A stretch of DNA of 64,000 nucleotides from Desulfurococcales archaeon (GCA_015521705.1 WANR01000036.1:62001-126000); one strand, 5' to 3'. Positions 1 through 9,657 are shown, counted from the stretch's first letter. Numbers and translations are program-made. Notes: generated by a model not told the origin, from the sequence alone.

Positions 1-1775
<1,775 letters not shown>

Positions 1776-1790
1776 GCGAGAGGTTCGACC

Positions 1791-2222
1791 ATGGTCCTTT
1801 TCCAGCCTTTACTAGCCATACTGGTCCCCCTTCTGTTTGCCTATTCAGCTATCTCCCTTTACAGAAGTATTTATCCATACGAGGCTGTCAAGAGGTCCAT
1901 GGAGGTTGTCGCCGAGTATAGGAGGCTAGAAAGAACGGCCAAGGGCAAGCGTGACGAGCGCAAGCTAAAGAGCCTCAGACCGGATTATATACGTGCACGG
2001 AGAACACTTGTCAGAAGCATTCTGGCAAAATTTCTGATTCTAACCATTTTTTACGTTATAGGGGCTCTTTTTACAGCCTATACTGTTCCACTACTCCTGT
2101 CACCATTTCACGTACCACTTATTACACTAATGGTTGAAGGGGTTCCCGTGGCTAGCTCCTTTATGATATACTTCATGGTTTTCCTCTTCATGACTTTAGT
2201 TCTCCGCGAAAGGCTCTTATAG
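1791..2222 (+). CDS. EMC3/TMCO1 (DUF106) family membrane protein
   Basis: The 143-residue protein has an N-terminal membrane helix (about residues 3-20), a basic charged middle with a likely coiled section (about residues 35-75, many Lys/Arg/Glu), and two C-terminal membrane segments. This is the layout of the DUF106 family, the archaeal relatives of EMC3, TMCO1 and the YidC/Oxa1 insertases that help insert membrane proteins. Its position directly after secY and adkA supports this role, since DUF106 genes commonly occur there in archaea. At 143 residues it is somewhat shorter than many family members. Start ATG 1791 follows the adkA stop by 15 bp. The insertase role is known for the family and inferred here. 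Confidence 0.8.
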   Translation: MVLFQPLLAILVPLLFAYSAISLYRSIYPYEAVKRSMEVVAEYRRLERTAKGKRDERKLKSLRPDYIRARRTLVRSILAKFLILTIFYVIGALFTAYTVPLLLSPFHVPLITLMVEGVPVASSFMIYFMVFLFMTLVLRERLL

Positions 2223-2309
2223 GAGTTTAAAGGAATCGCATTAAATATAAGTGCCGCACAGTGTTTTAACCTTACACTAGGATAGAACTAGCGTATAGCC
2301 GTTAAGCTG

Positions 2310-3665
2310 GTGTCGGTGTTGGCAGAGCCCGCTAGTGAATCAATAGTTGTCAGCGACTTTCTCCTACGCATGATAACTGGACTACTTGGAGGCATACTCA
2401 TAGGCCTAGAAAGGGAAAGAGCCCAATTTTCAGGGGTCAAGCCCAGAAGGAGGAAAGAGTCTTCCATACCAGGACTACGCAGTTTCGGGCTTATAAGTCT
2501 CTTCGGCGCCCTCTCTTCCTATATAGCTAGCGAGTTCAGAGAGATCGTGGCTGGGGCCGAGACGTTAATGCCCTTGGCCCTAGTGTCTCTGCTCCTCTTC
2601 GTGGCTTTCTACGCATATATTAGGATGATAAAGCAGGAAATACTTGGTGTTACCACGTACATTGTCATGCTGCTTGCTTTCCTAGTCGGCGTTCTGGCCG
2701 GCATAGGGTTTATACTGGAAGCGGCTTCGACGTCGGTTCTAGTCACTATGATCTTAGCGTTAAAGTCACCAGCCGTCAAGCTTGCCCAGTCCATAGAGTA
2801 TAGGGAGCTATTGGCGATACTAGAAGTAGCAGCCATGTTTCTCGTCATAGGCCCTATAGTGCTAAGGCTCTCAGAGATAGCAGGCTTCTCCAGCCTCTAC
2901 AAAGTGTACCTATTCTTCGCTCTCGTCCTAGCTCTCTCGCTCACAAGCTATATCATGGCCAGGGCGTGGGGAGTCAAAGGGCTAGCCTATGCAGCCATAC
3001 TAGGAAGCCTAGTCAATAGCGAGGCTATGATAGGAAGCGTAACGCAGGCCATCAAGTCTCTCAAGGAGTTCTCTGGCCGGGCTAGCCTACTAGGAAAACT
3101 AACGGCCATAATAATCAGCGTTATGCAGGCTAGATCCTCCCTGATAGCTCTTATAGCGCTCTACATCTTCACAGGCTACGACGTAGTATCCTCCATAGCG
3201 CTTTACCTTTTGGGCCTCATACTAGTCTCCATAGCCATACTAGGATCCTTATCCGGTATTGGGGGCGAAGGCGTCGACATAAGCAAGTCACTAGCCGTTG
3301 CCAGCCCCATAAACTGGGGAACAGCGGCAAGAGCTGCAGTTGCATACGCTGTTCTAACGCTGGCAGCTAACATAATAGCTGGTAGAGGCTTCGAAGCGGC
3401 AGTAGCAGTTATAGGGCTCGTTGGAGGCCTTGTTAACGCCACGGCTACTATACTGAGCGTGGCTAGCGTCGCTTCCGTGCTCGACCCCTGCATAGCGTCG
3501 GCTTCTATACTAGGAGCAATATTCACCGCAAGCCTAAATAAAGTGTTTTACGCCGACCTAAAAGGACTTAACAAGGCTGAGGTAAGTGTTTTAGCTAGAA
3601 CAGTTGTCCTGCTAGCACTAGTGCCTGGAGGCTTCATGGCCCTATCCTACGTGTTTTGTCCTTAG
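2310..3665 (+). CDS. MgtC/SapB-like, DUF4010 membrane protein
   Basis: A polytopic membrane protein of 451 residues. The N-terminal part contains TGLLGGILIGLERERAQ and RSFGLISLFGALSSYIASE, the hallmark region of the MgtC/SapB fold. The rest is a run of hydrophobic helices as in the COG3174/DUF4010 group (MgtC domain followed by DUF4010). MgtC-like proteins are linked to magnesium stress and membrane energetics, but the transport activity of this long archaeal form is not established. The start is GTG 2310. An 87-bp gap separates it from the EMC3-like gene, so it may have its own promoter. The family call is good; the function is open. Confidence 0.8.
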   Translation: MSVLAEPASESIVVSDFLLRMITGLLGGILIGLERERAQFSGVKPRRRKESSIPGLRSFGLISLFGALSSYIASEFREIVAGAETLMPLALVSLLLFVAFYAYIRMIKQEILGVTTYIVMLLAFLVGVLAGIGFILEAASTSVLVTMILALKSPAVKLAQSIEYRELLAILEVAAMFLVIGPIVLRLSEIAGFSSLYKVYLFFALVLALSLTSYIMARAWGVKGLAYAAILGSLVNSEAMIGSVTQAIKSLKEFSGRASLLGKLTAIIISVMQARSSLIALIALYIFTGYDVVSSIALYLLGLILVSIAILGSLSGIGGEGVDISKSLAVASPINWGTAARAAVAYAVLTLAANIIAGRGFEAAVAVIGLVGGLVNATATILSVASVASVLDPCIASASILGAIFTASLNKVFYADLKGLNKAEVSVLARTVVLLALVPGGFMALSYVFCP

Positions 3666-3722
3666 ATAGCGAGGATAGTATTTTTAAGTCTCATAGGGAA
3701 TAGATAGCCGCTACTGGATAGA

Positions 3723-3777
3723 ATTAGTGGCTGAGACAGTCCCCTACGCTAGGGTGCCTATGAGGCGAGCCACTAAT
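3723..3777 (+). promoter_or_regulatory. Folded leader (three-way junction) covering the next start codon
   Basis: A perfect 10-bp inverted repeat, ATTAGTGGCT at 3723-3732 and AGCCACTAAT at 3768-3777, encloses two smaller hairpins: CCCTA/TAGGG (3742-3746 with 3750-3754) and GCC/GGC (3756-3758 with 3764-3766). Together they would fold as a three-way junction. The outer 3' arm ends on the A and T of the ATG at 3776, so the fold could hide the start codon of the Alba-like gene. The pairing is seen in the sequence; a regulatory role is inference. Confidence 0.4.
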
Positions 3778-4045
3778 GGCCTGCAAGAGGGTGGTGTTTA
3801 AACGCGGTAACGATAAAGAGCTGGACTACCTAGTAACCGAGATCTTTGTAGAACTTAACCGTGGGTGCAGCGAGATCGAAGTCCAAGGGATAGACAGGGG
3901 AATAAATAGCATGGTTGAAGCTCTGTCCATTCTCAAAGAAAAACTGGGAGGAGCTTTGAGGATAGTTAAAGTAGAAACCTCCAGCATAAGAACAGGATCT
4001 AGTGGATGGAGACGGTTGTTAAGAGTGGTTATCAAAACTGCATGA
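3776..4045 (+). CDS. Small Alba-like nucleic acid-binding protein
   Basis: This 89-residue basic protein resembles the Alba fold in motif order. After an N-terminal strand with VVFKRG comes a helix ELDYLVTEIFVELNRG (the position of the NYVxAvLxxLNxG helix of Alba), then SEIEVQGIDRGINSMVEAL (compare the Alba strand and helix around the RGxAIxxAVD motif), and a basic C-terminal hairpin ending RRLLRVVIKTA. Alba proteins bind DNA and RNA in crenarchaeal chromatin and RNPs. The match is by eye and divergent: the key lysine region is not obvious and the canonical RG-A-I-A-V-D motif is changed to DRG-I-M-E. It has its own leader, and a stem-loop follows the stop. It could also be an unrelated small protein. 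Confidence 0.5.
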   Translation: MACKRVVFKRGNDKELDYLVTEIFVELNRGCSEIEVQGIDRGINSMVEALSILKEKLGGALRIVKVETSSIRTGSSGWRRLLRVVIKTA

Positions 4046-4056
4046 GACCCCATAAA

Positions 4057-4081
4057 TCCTTTCTAAGGCTTCGCTAGAAGG
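4057..4081 (+). terminator. Stem-loop after the Alba-like gene
   Basis: CCTTTCTA (4057-4064) pairs with TAGAAGGG (4074-4081) over eight positions with one G-U pair and a 9-base loop, eleven bases after the stop codon of the Alba-like gene. There is no strong T-run directly after it, so a role as terminator or mRNA 3' end is inferred from its position. Confidence 0.4.
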
Positions 4082-4133
4082 GTTCAAGACAAGTGGCTAT
4101 CCCCTCATGGGTTTCCTCCCCCAAATGAGAAAG

Positions 4134-4199
4134 GCGCTCAGACGGGGATAACCTCCTCATGTCTGGGGCTCTAGTCGGGCCTATTTAGTCATCACAGCT
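4134..4199 (-). ncRNA. Candidate C/D box sRNA guiding 23S rRNA methylation
   Basis: On the minus strand there is a perfect box C, GTGATGA (4189-4195), and a box D, CTGA (4138-4141), about 57 nt apart end to end, with a weaker internal C'-like ATGAGGA. The bases directly before box D read GGTTATCCCCGT. Ten of them (GTTATCCCCG) are exactly complementary to CGGGGAUAAC, the highly conserved segment of 23S rRNA next to the peptidyl transferase centre (E. coli about 2443-2452). By the D+5 rule the methylated base would be the third G of GGGG, about G2446 in E. coli numbering. Flanking GGC/GCC bases could form a short terminal stem. The D' box is poor, so the second guide is uncertain. Boxes and complementarity are seen; expression and function are inferred. 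Confidence 0.55.
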
Positions 4200-4395
4200 G
4201 CCATGGGGATTCTAGGATCTCCAGCGTTTTATCTATTTGGTTTAGTATTAAAAACATTGTTTGCCCGCCTAGCTGAGAAACTGCATGGGGACTCCATGGG
4301 ATCTTCTATGGCTAGAAGCGAGAGTAGTGTTGGCGGCTTGCAAAACCTGGGTTCGACCCTTAACCGTTGAGAGTCACCTATATTACACCCCTGCC

Positions 4396-4440
4396 TATTA
4401 ATATTATTATTTAATGTGCATTAGGTGTGCATTAGGGGTG
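4396..4440 (+). promoter_or_regulatory. TATA region and ribosome-binding site of the cyclase gene
   Basis: An AT-only stretch at 4396-4413 is the best TATA candidate in the 368-bp spacer. A start of transcription about 26 bases downstream would fall near 4428, after the ATG at 4414. The ribosome-binding site AGGGGTG at 4434-4440 lies 6 bases before TTG 4447. Both point to TTG 4447 as the start of translation rather than ATG 4414. Confidence 0.5.
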
Positions 4441-4446
4441 ACTGGC

Positions 4447-5322
4447 TTGAGTTTGGGTACAGATAAGGTCAACATCCTAGAGGAGTTTGCCAAGAAAGTA
4501 GAGACCGGTGAGTTCAGGAATGACTGGGCTAGGGAGGTTGACTGGTCTAACGCAAAGATCTATGACTTGTCGCAGCCACTAAGCAATTTGGCGCCTCCAT
4601 TCCCCACATATCCGCCCTTCGAGTTTAAGTGGATAAAAGTCTTGCCAGAGCATGGCGTTCAGGCCCAGTACATCCAGGGGCCTCTCCACATAGGTACCCA
4701 CTTTGACGGGCCCCTCCACTTCGATCCTTCCGGCCGCGACATAGGGAGTATACCGGTGGAGTACTTTATAGGGCCAGGGCTCATAATAGATATTAGCGAT
4801 GAGGTCGGGGATCTCGACATATATACTTCAGACATGATAGAGTCAAAAGCGAGATCCTACAATCTAGAGATAAGAGAGTACGACATACTCGTGATACACA
4901 CAGGCTATGTTAGGTATGCTTGGTACCAAAAAACCGCTGATACCGTGAGGTATATATTAAAGCATCCCGGGCCTACTAAGGAGTTCGCCGATTGGCTCTT
5001 GAAGAAAAAGATCAGGTGGACAGCTATTGACGCTGTCTCCCAGGATCACCCCCTAAACACTGTCATAAGAAGGGTTAGGCCCGACATTGTGGCCGAGTTC
5101 GAGAAGAAGTTCGGTAAAAGCGTTGACGAAATGATGCCATGGCCAGAGAACTACCAGCTAATGCATACATACCTATTCCCCCGAGGCGTCCTCCACGTAG
5201 AGAACCTGGGCGGCGACGTGGATAAAGTGCTGAACAGGCGCTGCATAATAGGGTGCCCGCCCTTCAAGTTCCAGGGCGGCGAGGCAGCTTATTGCAGATG
5301 CTTTGCCATTTGCTCAGAGTAG
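4447..5322 (+). CDS. Cyclase-family (PF04199) metal-dependent amide hydrolase
   Basis: The family includes kynurenine formamidase, isatin hydrolase and related enzymes that cleave amide or formamide bonds with Mn or Zn. The metal motif HxGTHxDxPxH is present as HIGTHFDGPLHFDP (His81, His85, Asp87 counted from TTG 4447), and the N-terminal YDLSQPLS motif is also typical. At 291 residues it is longer than the usual 210-260 because of an N-terminal extension and a Cys-rich tail (CIIGCPP and CRCFAICSE). It is the first gene of a set with fdrA, a small protein and carbamate kinase, so its substrate may be a ureide or other carbamoylated compound. That is inference; the sequence alone does not fix the substrate. 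Confidence 0.85.
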   Translation: MSLGTDKVNILEEFAKKVETGEFRNDWAREVDWSNAKIYDLSQPLSNLAPPFPTYPPFEFKWIKVLPEHGVQAQYIQGPLHIGTHFDGPLHFDPSGRDIGSIPVEYFIGPGLIIDISDEVGDLDIYTSDMIESKARSYNLEIREYDILVIHTGYVRYAWYQKTADTVRYILKHPGPTKEFADWLLKKKIRWTAIDAVSQDHPLNTVIRRVRPDIVAEFEKKFGKSVDEMMPWPENYQLMHTYLFPRGVLHVENLGGDVDKVLNRRCIIGCPPFKFQGGEAAYCRCFAICSE

Positions 5323-5397
5323 CTTTGCAAGGTGTAGTGCTAGCTCTGTAAAACAACCATTTTCTTTCTCTACATGTTCCCAGGGGGTGATGTGTTA

Positions 5398-7002
5398 GTG
5401 GTTGTGGTAAGAAACCTGGTTAAGAAGAACTTTTACAGGGATTCAGTGCAACTACTCCATATTACCGATAGGCTCAAAGAGCTAGAAGGGGTTCTTAACG
5501 CCGCCGTTTTGATGGGGACAGAGCTCAATAAAGAAATACTGGAGAAAGAGGGCTTGCTGACTGAAGAGGGTAGGAAAGCTACAGACAGCGACATGATAAT
5601 AGCCGTTGCCGCCCGCGACGAGAAGTCCTTAGAGAAAGCAATAACCGAGGCTGAGAGTCTTCTTTCGGGCGCTTTCGAAGAGGCGGAATACTATAGTATT
5701 GATTCCGCGATAGAGGCCATGGGAGGCGCAGACCTCGCCGTAATATCTGTCCCTGGCCAGTATGTCAGGGATCTCGCGTTGAGCCTGCTAGATAGGGGAG
5801 TAAACCTTTTTATTTTCAGCGACCACGTGCCTCTGGCTCACGAGGCAGAGATCAAGTCTAAGGCCCTCGAGAAAGGCCTGTTAGTCATGGGCCCAGCTGC
5901 TGGAACCTCTATTATTAGCGGGATAGCAATAGGTTTCGCGAACAAGGTGGAAGAGGGGCCTATAGGGCTTGTAGCCGCTGCAGGTACTGGACTCCAGGAG
6001 GTTAGCAGTCTACTATCCAACGCTGGGGCAGGGATAACCCATGGAATAGGCGTTGGGGGTGGTGATGTCAAGAGGGAGGTTGGAGGGGCTATGATGCTGT
6101 ACTCTCTGGAACTGCTAGGGCGCGACAAGGAGACTGAAATTATCGGTATAGTGTCGAAGCCCCCAGACCCGGAAGTCGAATCCAAGGTGCTGTCTAAATC
6201 AGTGGAGATCAGAAAGCCTGTGGTTGCCTGTTTCATAGGAGGGGGAAAGACGCGGTCTTCAAGCCTTGAAAAGAGTAATGTCTATCTCGCTAAAACGCTC
6301 CACTCGGCTACTCTAAAGTTGCTCGAAATATTTGAGGATATGGGTTTTGGCAAGACGTTGAAGCCTCTGATGGGCCATTCTAGTTTGTCGAGTCTAGCCG
6401 ATAAGGAAATATCCCGTTTAGAGCCGGGCCAAGACAAGATTAGGGGGCTTTTCACGGGCGGGACACTAACGTTTGAAAGCCTAGTAATGCTGGAAGGTAA
6501 GCTAGGCGAGCTATACTCCAACACACCGATAGGTTCTGTTAAGCAGCTTGAAGACCCATTTAGGAGCACTGGGAACTCGATAGTAGATATGGGTGAGGAA
6601 GAGTTCACCAAGGGGAGGCCACACCCAATAATAGACCCTACCCTTCGCAATAAAAGGATAGTAGAAGAGGCTCGTGACCCCAGCGTTGCAGTAATCATGA
6701 TGGACTTCGTCTTAGGCTACGGAGCTCATCCAGATCCTGTGGGTTCTCATATAGGCGCTATAAGGGAGGCAAAGAGAGTGGCAGAGGAGAACGGGAGGCA
6801 TATAAGCTTTCTAGCCCACATAATAGGTACCCCCAGGGATCCCCAAGACATTGAATCACAGAAAGAGAAGCTACTAAGTGAGGGCGTCATACTGTTGCCC
6901 ACCAATGCTCTAATGACTCTCCTCTCATATATGATAGCCTCCAGGGAAACAGACGAGAAAAAACTATGGGCACTCTTCGGCGAATACCTGGGAGAATGGT
7001 GA
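5398..7002 (+). CDS. fdrA: FdrA family protein (oxamate carbamoyltransferase subunit AllF-like)
   Basis: FdrA is related to the alpha subunit of succinyl-CoA synthetase. In E. coli it acts as AllF, part of the oxamate transcarbamoylase AllFGH, which forms oxamate and carbamoyl phosphate from oxalurate. The N-terminus VKKNFYRDSVQLL matches the family, followed by Rossmann-like glycine stretches (VMGPAAGTSIISG, GLVAAAGTGLQE, GIGVGGGDVKREVGG) and a C-terminal ligase-like part with YGAHPDPVGSHIGAI. GTG 5398 is chosen because GGGGGTGAT at 5383-5391 is a good ribosome-binding site and the family starts just before the KKxxYRDS motif; an upstream ATG at 5374 is possible. The length, about 534 residues, is normal. 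The gene is followed 5 bp later by a 55-residue protein and then carbamate kinase, which supports a carbamoyl phosphate to ATP pathway. Confidence 0.88.
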   Translation: MVVVRNLVKKNFYRDSVQLLHITDRLKELEGVLNAAVLMGTELNKEILEKEGLLTEEGRKATDSDMIIAVAARDEKSLEKAITEAESLLSGAFEEAEYYSIDSAIEAMGGADLAVISVPGQYVRDLALSLLDRGVNLFIFSDHVPLAHEAEIKSKALEKGLLVMGPAAGTSIISGIAIGFANKVEEGPIGLVAAAGTGLQEVSSLLSNAGAGITHGIGVGGGDVKREVGGAMMLYSLELLGRDKETEIIGIVSKPPDPEVESKVLSKSVEIRKPVVACFIGGGKTRSSSLEKSNVYLAKTLHSATLKLLEIFEDMGFGKTLKPLMGHSSLSSLADKEISRLEPGQDKIRGLFTGGTLTFESLVMLEGKLGELYSNTPIGSVKQLEDPFRSTGNSIVDMGEEEFTKGRPHPIIDPTLRNKRIVEEARDPSVAVIMMDFVLGYGAHPDPVGSHIGAIREAKRVAEENGRHISFLAHIIGTPRDPQDIESQKEKLLSEGVILLPTNALMTLLSYMIASRETDEKKLWALFGEYLGEW

Positions 7003-7007
7003 CTAAC

Positions 7008-7175
7008 ATGGAGTCCGGGATTCTCTCAAAGAAGGAGCTAAAAGTAATTAACATAGGTCTAAGACACTTTTATGAGGCGCTCCGCGAACAGGGGATCATG
7101 GTTGCTAATGTAAACTGGTCCCCTCCACCAAAACTAGAAAAAGACATAGAGGAGATTCTAGACAAGCTGCTGTGA
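7008..7175 (+). CDS. 55-residue FdrA-associated small protein
   Basis: A short protein between fdrA and carbamate kinase. ATG 7008 is preceded by GGTGA at 6998-7002, overlapping the fdrA stop; an ATG at 6996 is less well placed. It contains LKVINIGLRHFYEALREQG and then VANVNWSPPPKLEKDI, a VNxG...F...L..QG..V..V.W.PP pattern that I recall from short FdrA-domain proteins and from extensions found near DUF1116/FdrA proteins. It has no metal-binding motif and no membrane segment. It probably joins or stabilises the FdrA/AllG complex, perhaps in place of AllH, but that is inference. The stop lies in the region where the carbamate kinase frame opens, so the genes are tightly coupled. Confidence 0.65.
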   Translation: MESGILSKKELKVINIGLRHFYEALREQGIMVANVNWSPPPKLEKDIEEILDKLL

Positions 7176-7249
7176 CTCTCCTAATAGCCCAGAAAACTAG
7201 TAAAACGTGTACAACAATACATACTGTGGTGGCTGTAGGGGCTGTCGCG

Positions 7250-8203
7250 ATGCTAGGGTATAAGGTAGAACTAGTTATGGTAGCTCTTGGAGGCAACGCT
7301 TTTCTCAGGAAGGGAGAAAAAGGGGATGTAGAGGAGCAGTGGGCCAATGTAACCAGGGCTGCCAGGCAGATTGTTGAGATGATCAGCAGGGGGTACAGGG
7401 TTGTAGTGACCCACGGCAATGGTCCCCAGGTCGGAATAGTCATGGAGTGGATGGAGAACATGCGGGACAAGATACCCCCATTAACAATGGATATAGCTAC
7501 AGCCATGACCCAGGGGTGGCTAGGATATATGTTACAGCAAGCAATAGGCAATGAAATGGAGAAGAGGGGTATGAAGCGTAGGGTAGTGGCCTTGGTTAAC
7601 CAGGTTCAAGTGAATCCTGAGGATCCCGCATTCAGGAATCCAACCAAATACATTGGCCCATACTATAGCGAGGAAGAAGCCAGAATCCTTTCTAGCGTAA
7701 AGGGATGGGTCATGAGGAAGGATCCTCGTGGCGGCTGGCGTAGAGTCGTGCCAAGCCCTGACCCTATCCTAAACGTTGAAGTGGAGGCTGTGAGAAAGCT
7801 CCTAGACGAAGGCTATGTTGTGGTAGCCAGTGGAGGAGGCGGCATACCTGTATACCGCGATAAAGAAGGGGCTTTAAGCGGTGTTGAAGCTGTCATAGAT
7901 AAGGACCTGGCGGGGGCCCTTCTGGCTAGGGAGGTAGGTGCAGATGCCTTGATCATCCTTACTGACGTAGAAGGCGTCTACCTGGATTATGGTAGGCCTG
8001 GTCAGAGACTTCTAAGAGAGCTAAGCCTTAATGAAGCTAGGAAACTGTTCGAGACAGGTGTTTTCCCTCCAGGTAGCATGGGGCCCAAGGTTCTTGCCTG
8101 TATAAGGTTTCTCGAGGACGGGGGCAAAGTTGCCGCTATAGGGCACCTGGAAAAAGCAATAGAGATAATCGAGGGTAGAAGCGGTACTCTGATAAGGCCC
8201 TAA
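7250..8203 (+). CDS. arcC: Carbamate kinase
   Basis: Carbamate kinase makes ATP from carbamoyl phosphate and ADP, releasing carbamate. The 317-residue protein matches along its length: VMVALGGNAFLRKGEKG at the N-terminus, VVTHGNGPQVG, NPTKYIGPYYSEEEA, GRGW-like DPRGGWRRVVPSPDP, ASGGGGIPV, VEAVIDKDLAGALLA, and FPPGSMGPKV. The frame is open from GTG 7172, but the family begins only a few residues before VALGGNA, so ATG 7250 (or ATG 7277) is the likely start. It is the last gene of the cyclase-fdrA-small protein series and faces the convergent DUF1116 gene 8 bp away. Here it most likely serves ATP production rather than arginine breakdown, since no arcA or arcB is in the window. Confidence 0.95.
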   Translation: MLGYKVELVMVALGGNAFLRKGEKGDVEEQWANVTRAARQIVEMISRGYRVVVTHGNGPQVGIVMEWMENMRDKIPPLTMDIATAMTQGWLGYMLQQAIGNEMEKRGMKRRVVALVNQVQVNPEDPAFRNPTKYIGPYYSEEEARILSSVKGWVMRKDPRGGWRRVVPSPDPILNVEVEAVRKLLDEGYVVVASGGGGIPVYRDKEGALSGVEAVIDKDLAGALLAREVGADALIILTDVEGVYLDYGRPGQRLLRELSLNEARKLFETGVFPPGSMGPKVLACIRFLEDGGKVAAIGHLEKAIEIIEGRSGTLIRP

Positions 8204-8211
8204 ACCCACTC

Positions 8212-9483
8212 CTATACCCCGTATTTCGAGGCAAACTCTCTGAGAGCTTTCTTGAAGACCTCGCTAGGCAGGGACACTATTCCGGCACCTATCTGGCCTA
8301 CCCCGGGCTCTTTGTGGGCTATGCCCGTGTTTATGGTTGGCGTGATCCCCTTAGCCACTACAAGCCTCACATCTATCCCTGTAGGTGTGCCTTTAAAGCC
8401 TAGATATGGTATTGTGAAGTATTTGTGCTCAGCCACGGTTATCTCATAGGATCTCTTAGTAACCTCTATAGCGTACTCGACAGAGCCCCCGACCCACGAT
8501 ACTATGGCAGGAGCTGCAGCCATAGCAAAGCCGCCGAAGCCCGCTGTCTCTGTTATGGCGCTATCGCCTATATCCGGGTTTGCATCGTCCTCCTTAAATC
8601 CTGGGAAGTAAACGCCCCTAGGTATGGGGGCTCTGCTAGTGAACCATTCATTGCCCAACCCGCTCACCTTTATGCCAACTTCTGTCCCGTTCCTGCTCAT
8701 TATTGTGACTACAGTGCTGTACTTGATACCATGGGCCGCTTTTGTCATAGATTTAGCCGCCGCCATGACGAAGTTAAGCGCTGTGAAGGGGTTTTCCGAC
8801 ATGAACTTTAATGACTCTACTACGTCTTTTTTGTCTGCGCCGCTGCTAACCATGTAGGGGGCCACTTCTTTGATAAGGATGCTAGTGGCAGCCACTGTCC
8901 TATTATGGCAGTCATCACCCATGTGAAGGGCTTGGGAGATCAATTGTTTGAGGTTTAGCCCTCCCTTATCCTTCCTTAGCTCGCTTATTGCATAGTAGAG
9001 TGTAGGCGCCAGGGTTTTCTCTATCCATTTCAGCCTATCTATCACCTGTTTATCGTAGGCGCCGTACCTTAGAACTCTACCTATCCCCTCGTTAAAGTTA
9101 GAGAAGACCCTCCCCCCAAACTTTGAATCTTCAACAACTATGACCGGCATCGAGGGCGATATAACGCCTGCCATGGGCCCCACGGCATCATGCTCGTGGG
9201 TAGGCTCAAGCACTATTTGCCCACTCCTAGCCATTTTCTCAACTTCCTCTGGCTTAGAGGCCCAACCCTCGTAAATAGCTGCTCCGATGATGGCGCCTTT
9301 TAGAGGCCCACTTGCTCTCTCCCAGTCTATCGGAGGCCCAGCGTGTAATAGCATGTAGTCCTTCATGCCTGGAATGGCTTTTCTGGCCTCCTCCACGGAG
9401 ACCCACACAGGAGTCGACTCCATCATTCTCTCTACGGCTAACTTATTGGCCTTGTTAACCTCTTCTTTTATAGAGGACACCAT
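8212..9483 (-). CDS. allG: DUF1116 protein, AllG-like oxamate carbamoyltransferase subunit
   Basis: Closely resembles E. coli YlbE/AllG. It carries LLHAGPPIDWERASGPLKGA, EPTHEHDAVGPMAGVISPSMP, NFNEGIGRVLRYGAYDKQV, MGDDCHNRTVAATS, NPDIGDSAITETAGFGGFAM and INTGIAHKEPGVGQIGAG, all in the expected order over about 424 residues. With FdrA (AllF) and AllH it forms oxamate transcarbamoylase. Unlike in E. coli, the gene is on the opposite strand, convergent with carbamate kinase, so it needs its own promoter. AGGGGTG just upstream suits either ATG 9483 or GTG 9480. No DUF2877 (AllH) gene is in the window. Confidence 0.9.
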   Translation of the reverse strand: MVSSIKEEVNKANKLAVERMMESTPVWVSVEEARKAIPGMKDYMLLHAGPPIDWERASGPLKGAIIGAAIYEGWASKPEEVEKMARSGQIVLEPTHEHDAVGPMAGVISPSMPVIVVEDSKFGGRVFSNFNEGIGRVLRYGAYDKQVIDRLKWIEKTLAPTLYYAISELRKDKGGLNLKQLISQALHMGDDCHNRTVAATSILIKEVAPYMVSSGADKKDVVESLKFMSENPFTALNFVMAAAKSMTKAAHGIKYSTVVTIMSRNGTEVGIKVSGLGNEWFTSRAPIPRGVYFPGFKEDDANPDIGDSAITETAGFGGFAMAAAPAIVSWVGGSVEYAIEVTKRSYEITVAEHKYFTIPYLGFKGTPTGIDVRLVVAKGITPTINTGIAHKEPGVGQIGAGIVSLPSEVFKKALREFASKYGV

Positions 9484-9649
9484 GCACACCCCTACTCTAA
9501 ATAATTAACATAGATTTAGGGGTTTAAACCTGCTACTCTAACTGGTTGGGACAAAACGCCTCGACAGCCACATATTCTAGAGCAAGGAAAGGCTAGAAAG
9601 GGCGCGGTAAAATAAAGCAGAGGGACAGCTCTGTCTTCTCGGGCTAAAC

Positions 9650-9657
9650 ATTTATAG
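9650..9657 (+). promoter_or_regulatory. TATA box of the eL34 gene
   Basis: ATTTATAG at 9650-9657 stands in an otherwise GC-balanced spacer, about 76 bases before ATG 9729. Transcription would begin near 9680, leaving a leader of about 50 bases. Confidence 0.4.

Noticed and set aside
4334-4374. GGGTTCGACCC, a tRNA T-arm-like element before the cyclase gene
   Set aside because: The five-base T stem does not pair properly and no acceptor, D or anticodon arm lies upstream. A similar GGGTTCGAGCC near 17230 fails the same test.
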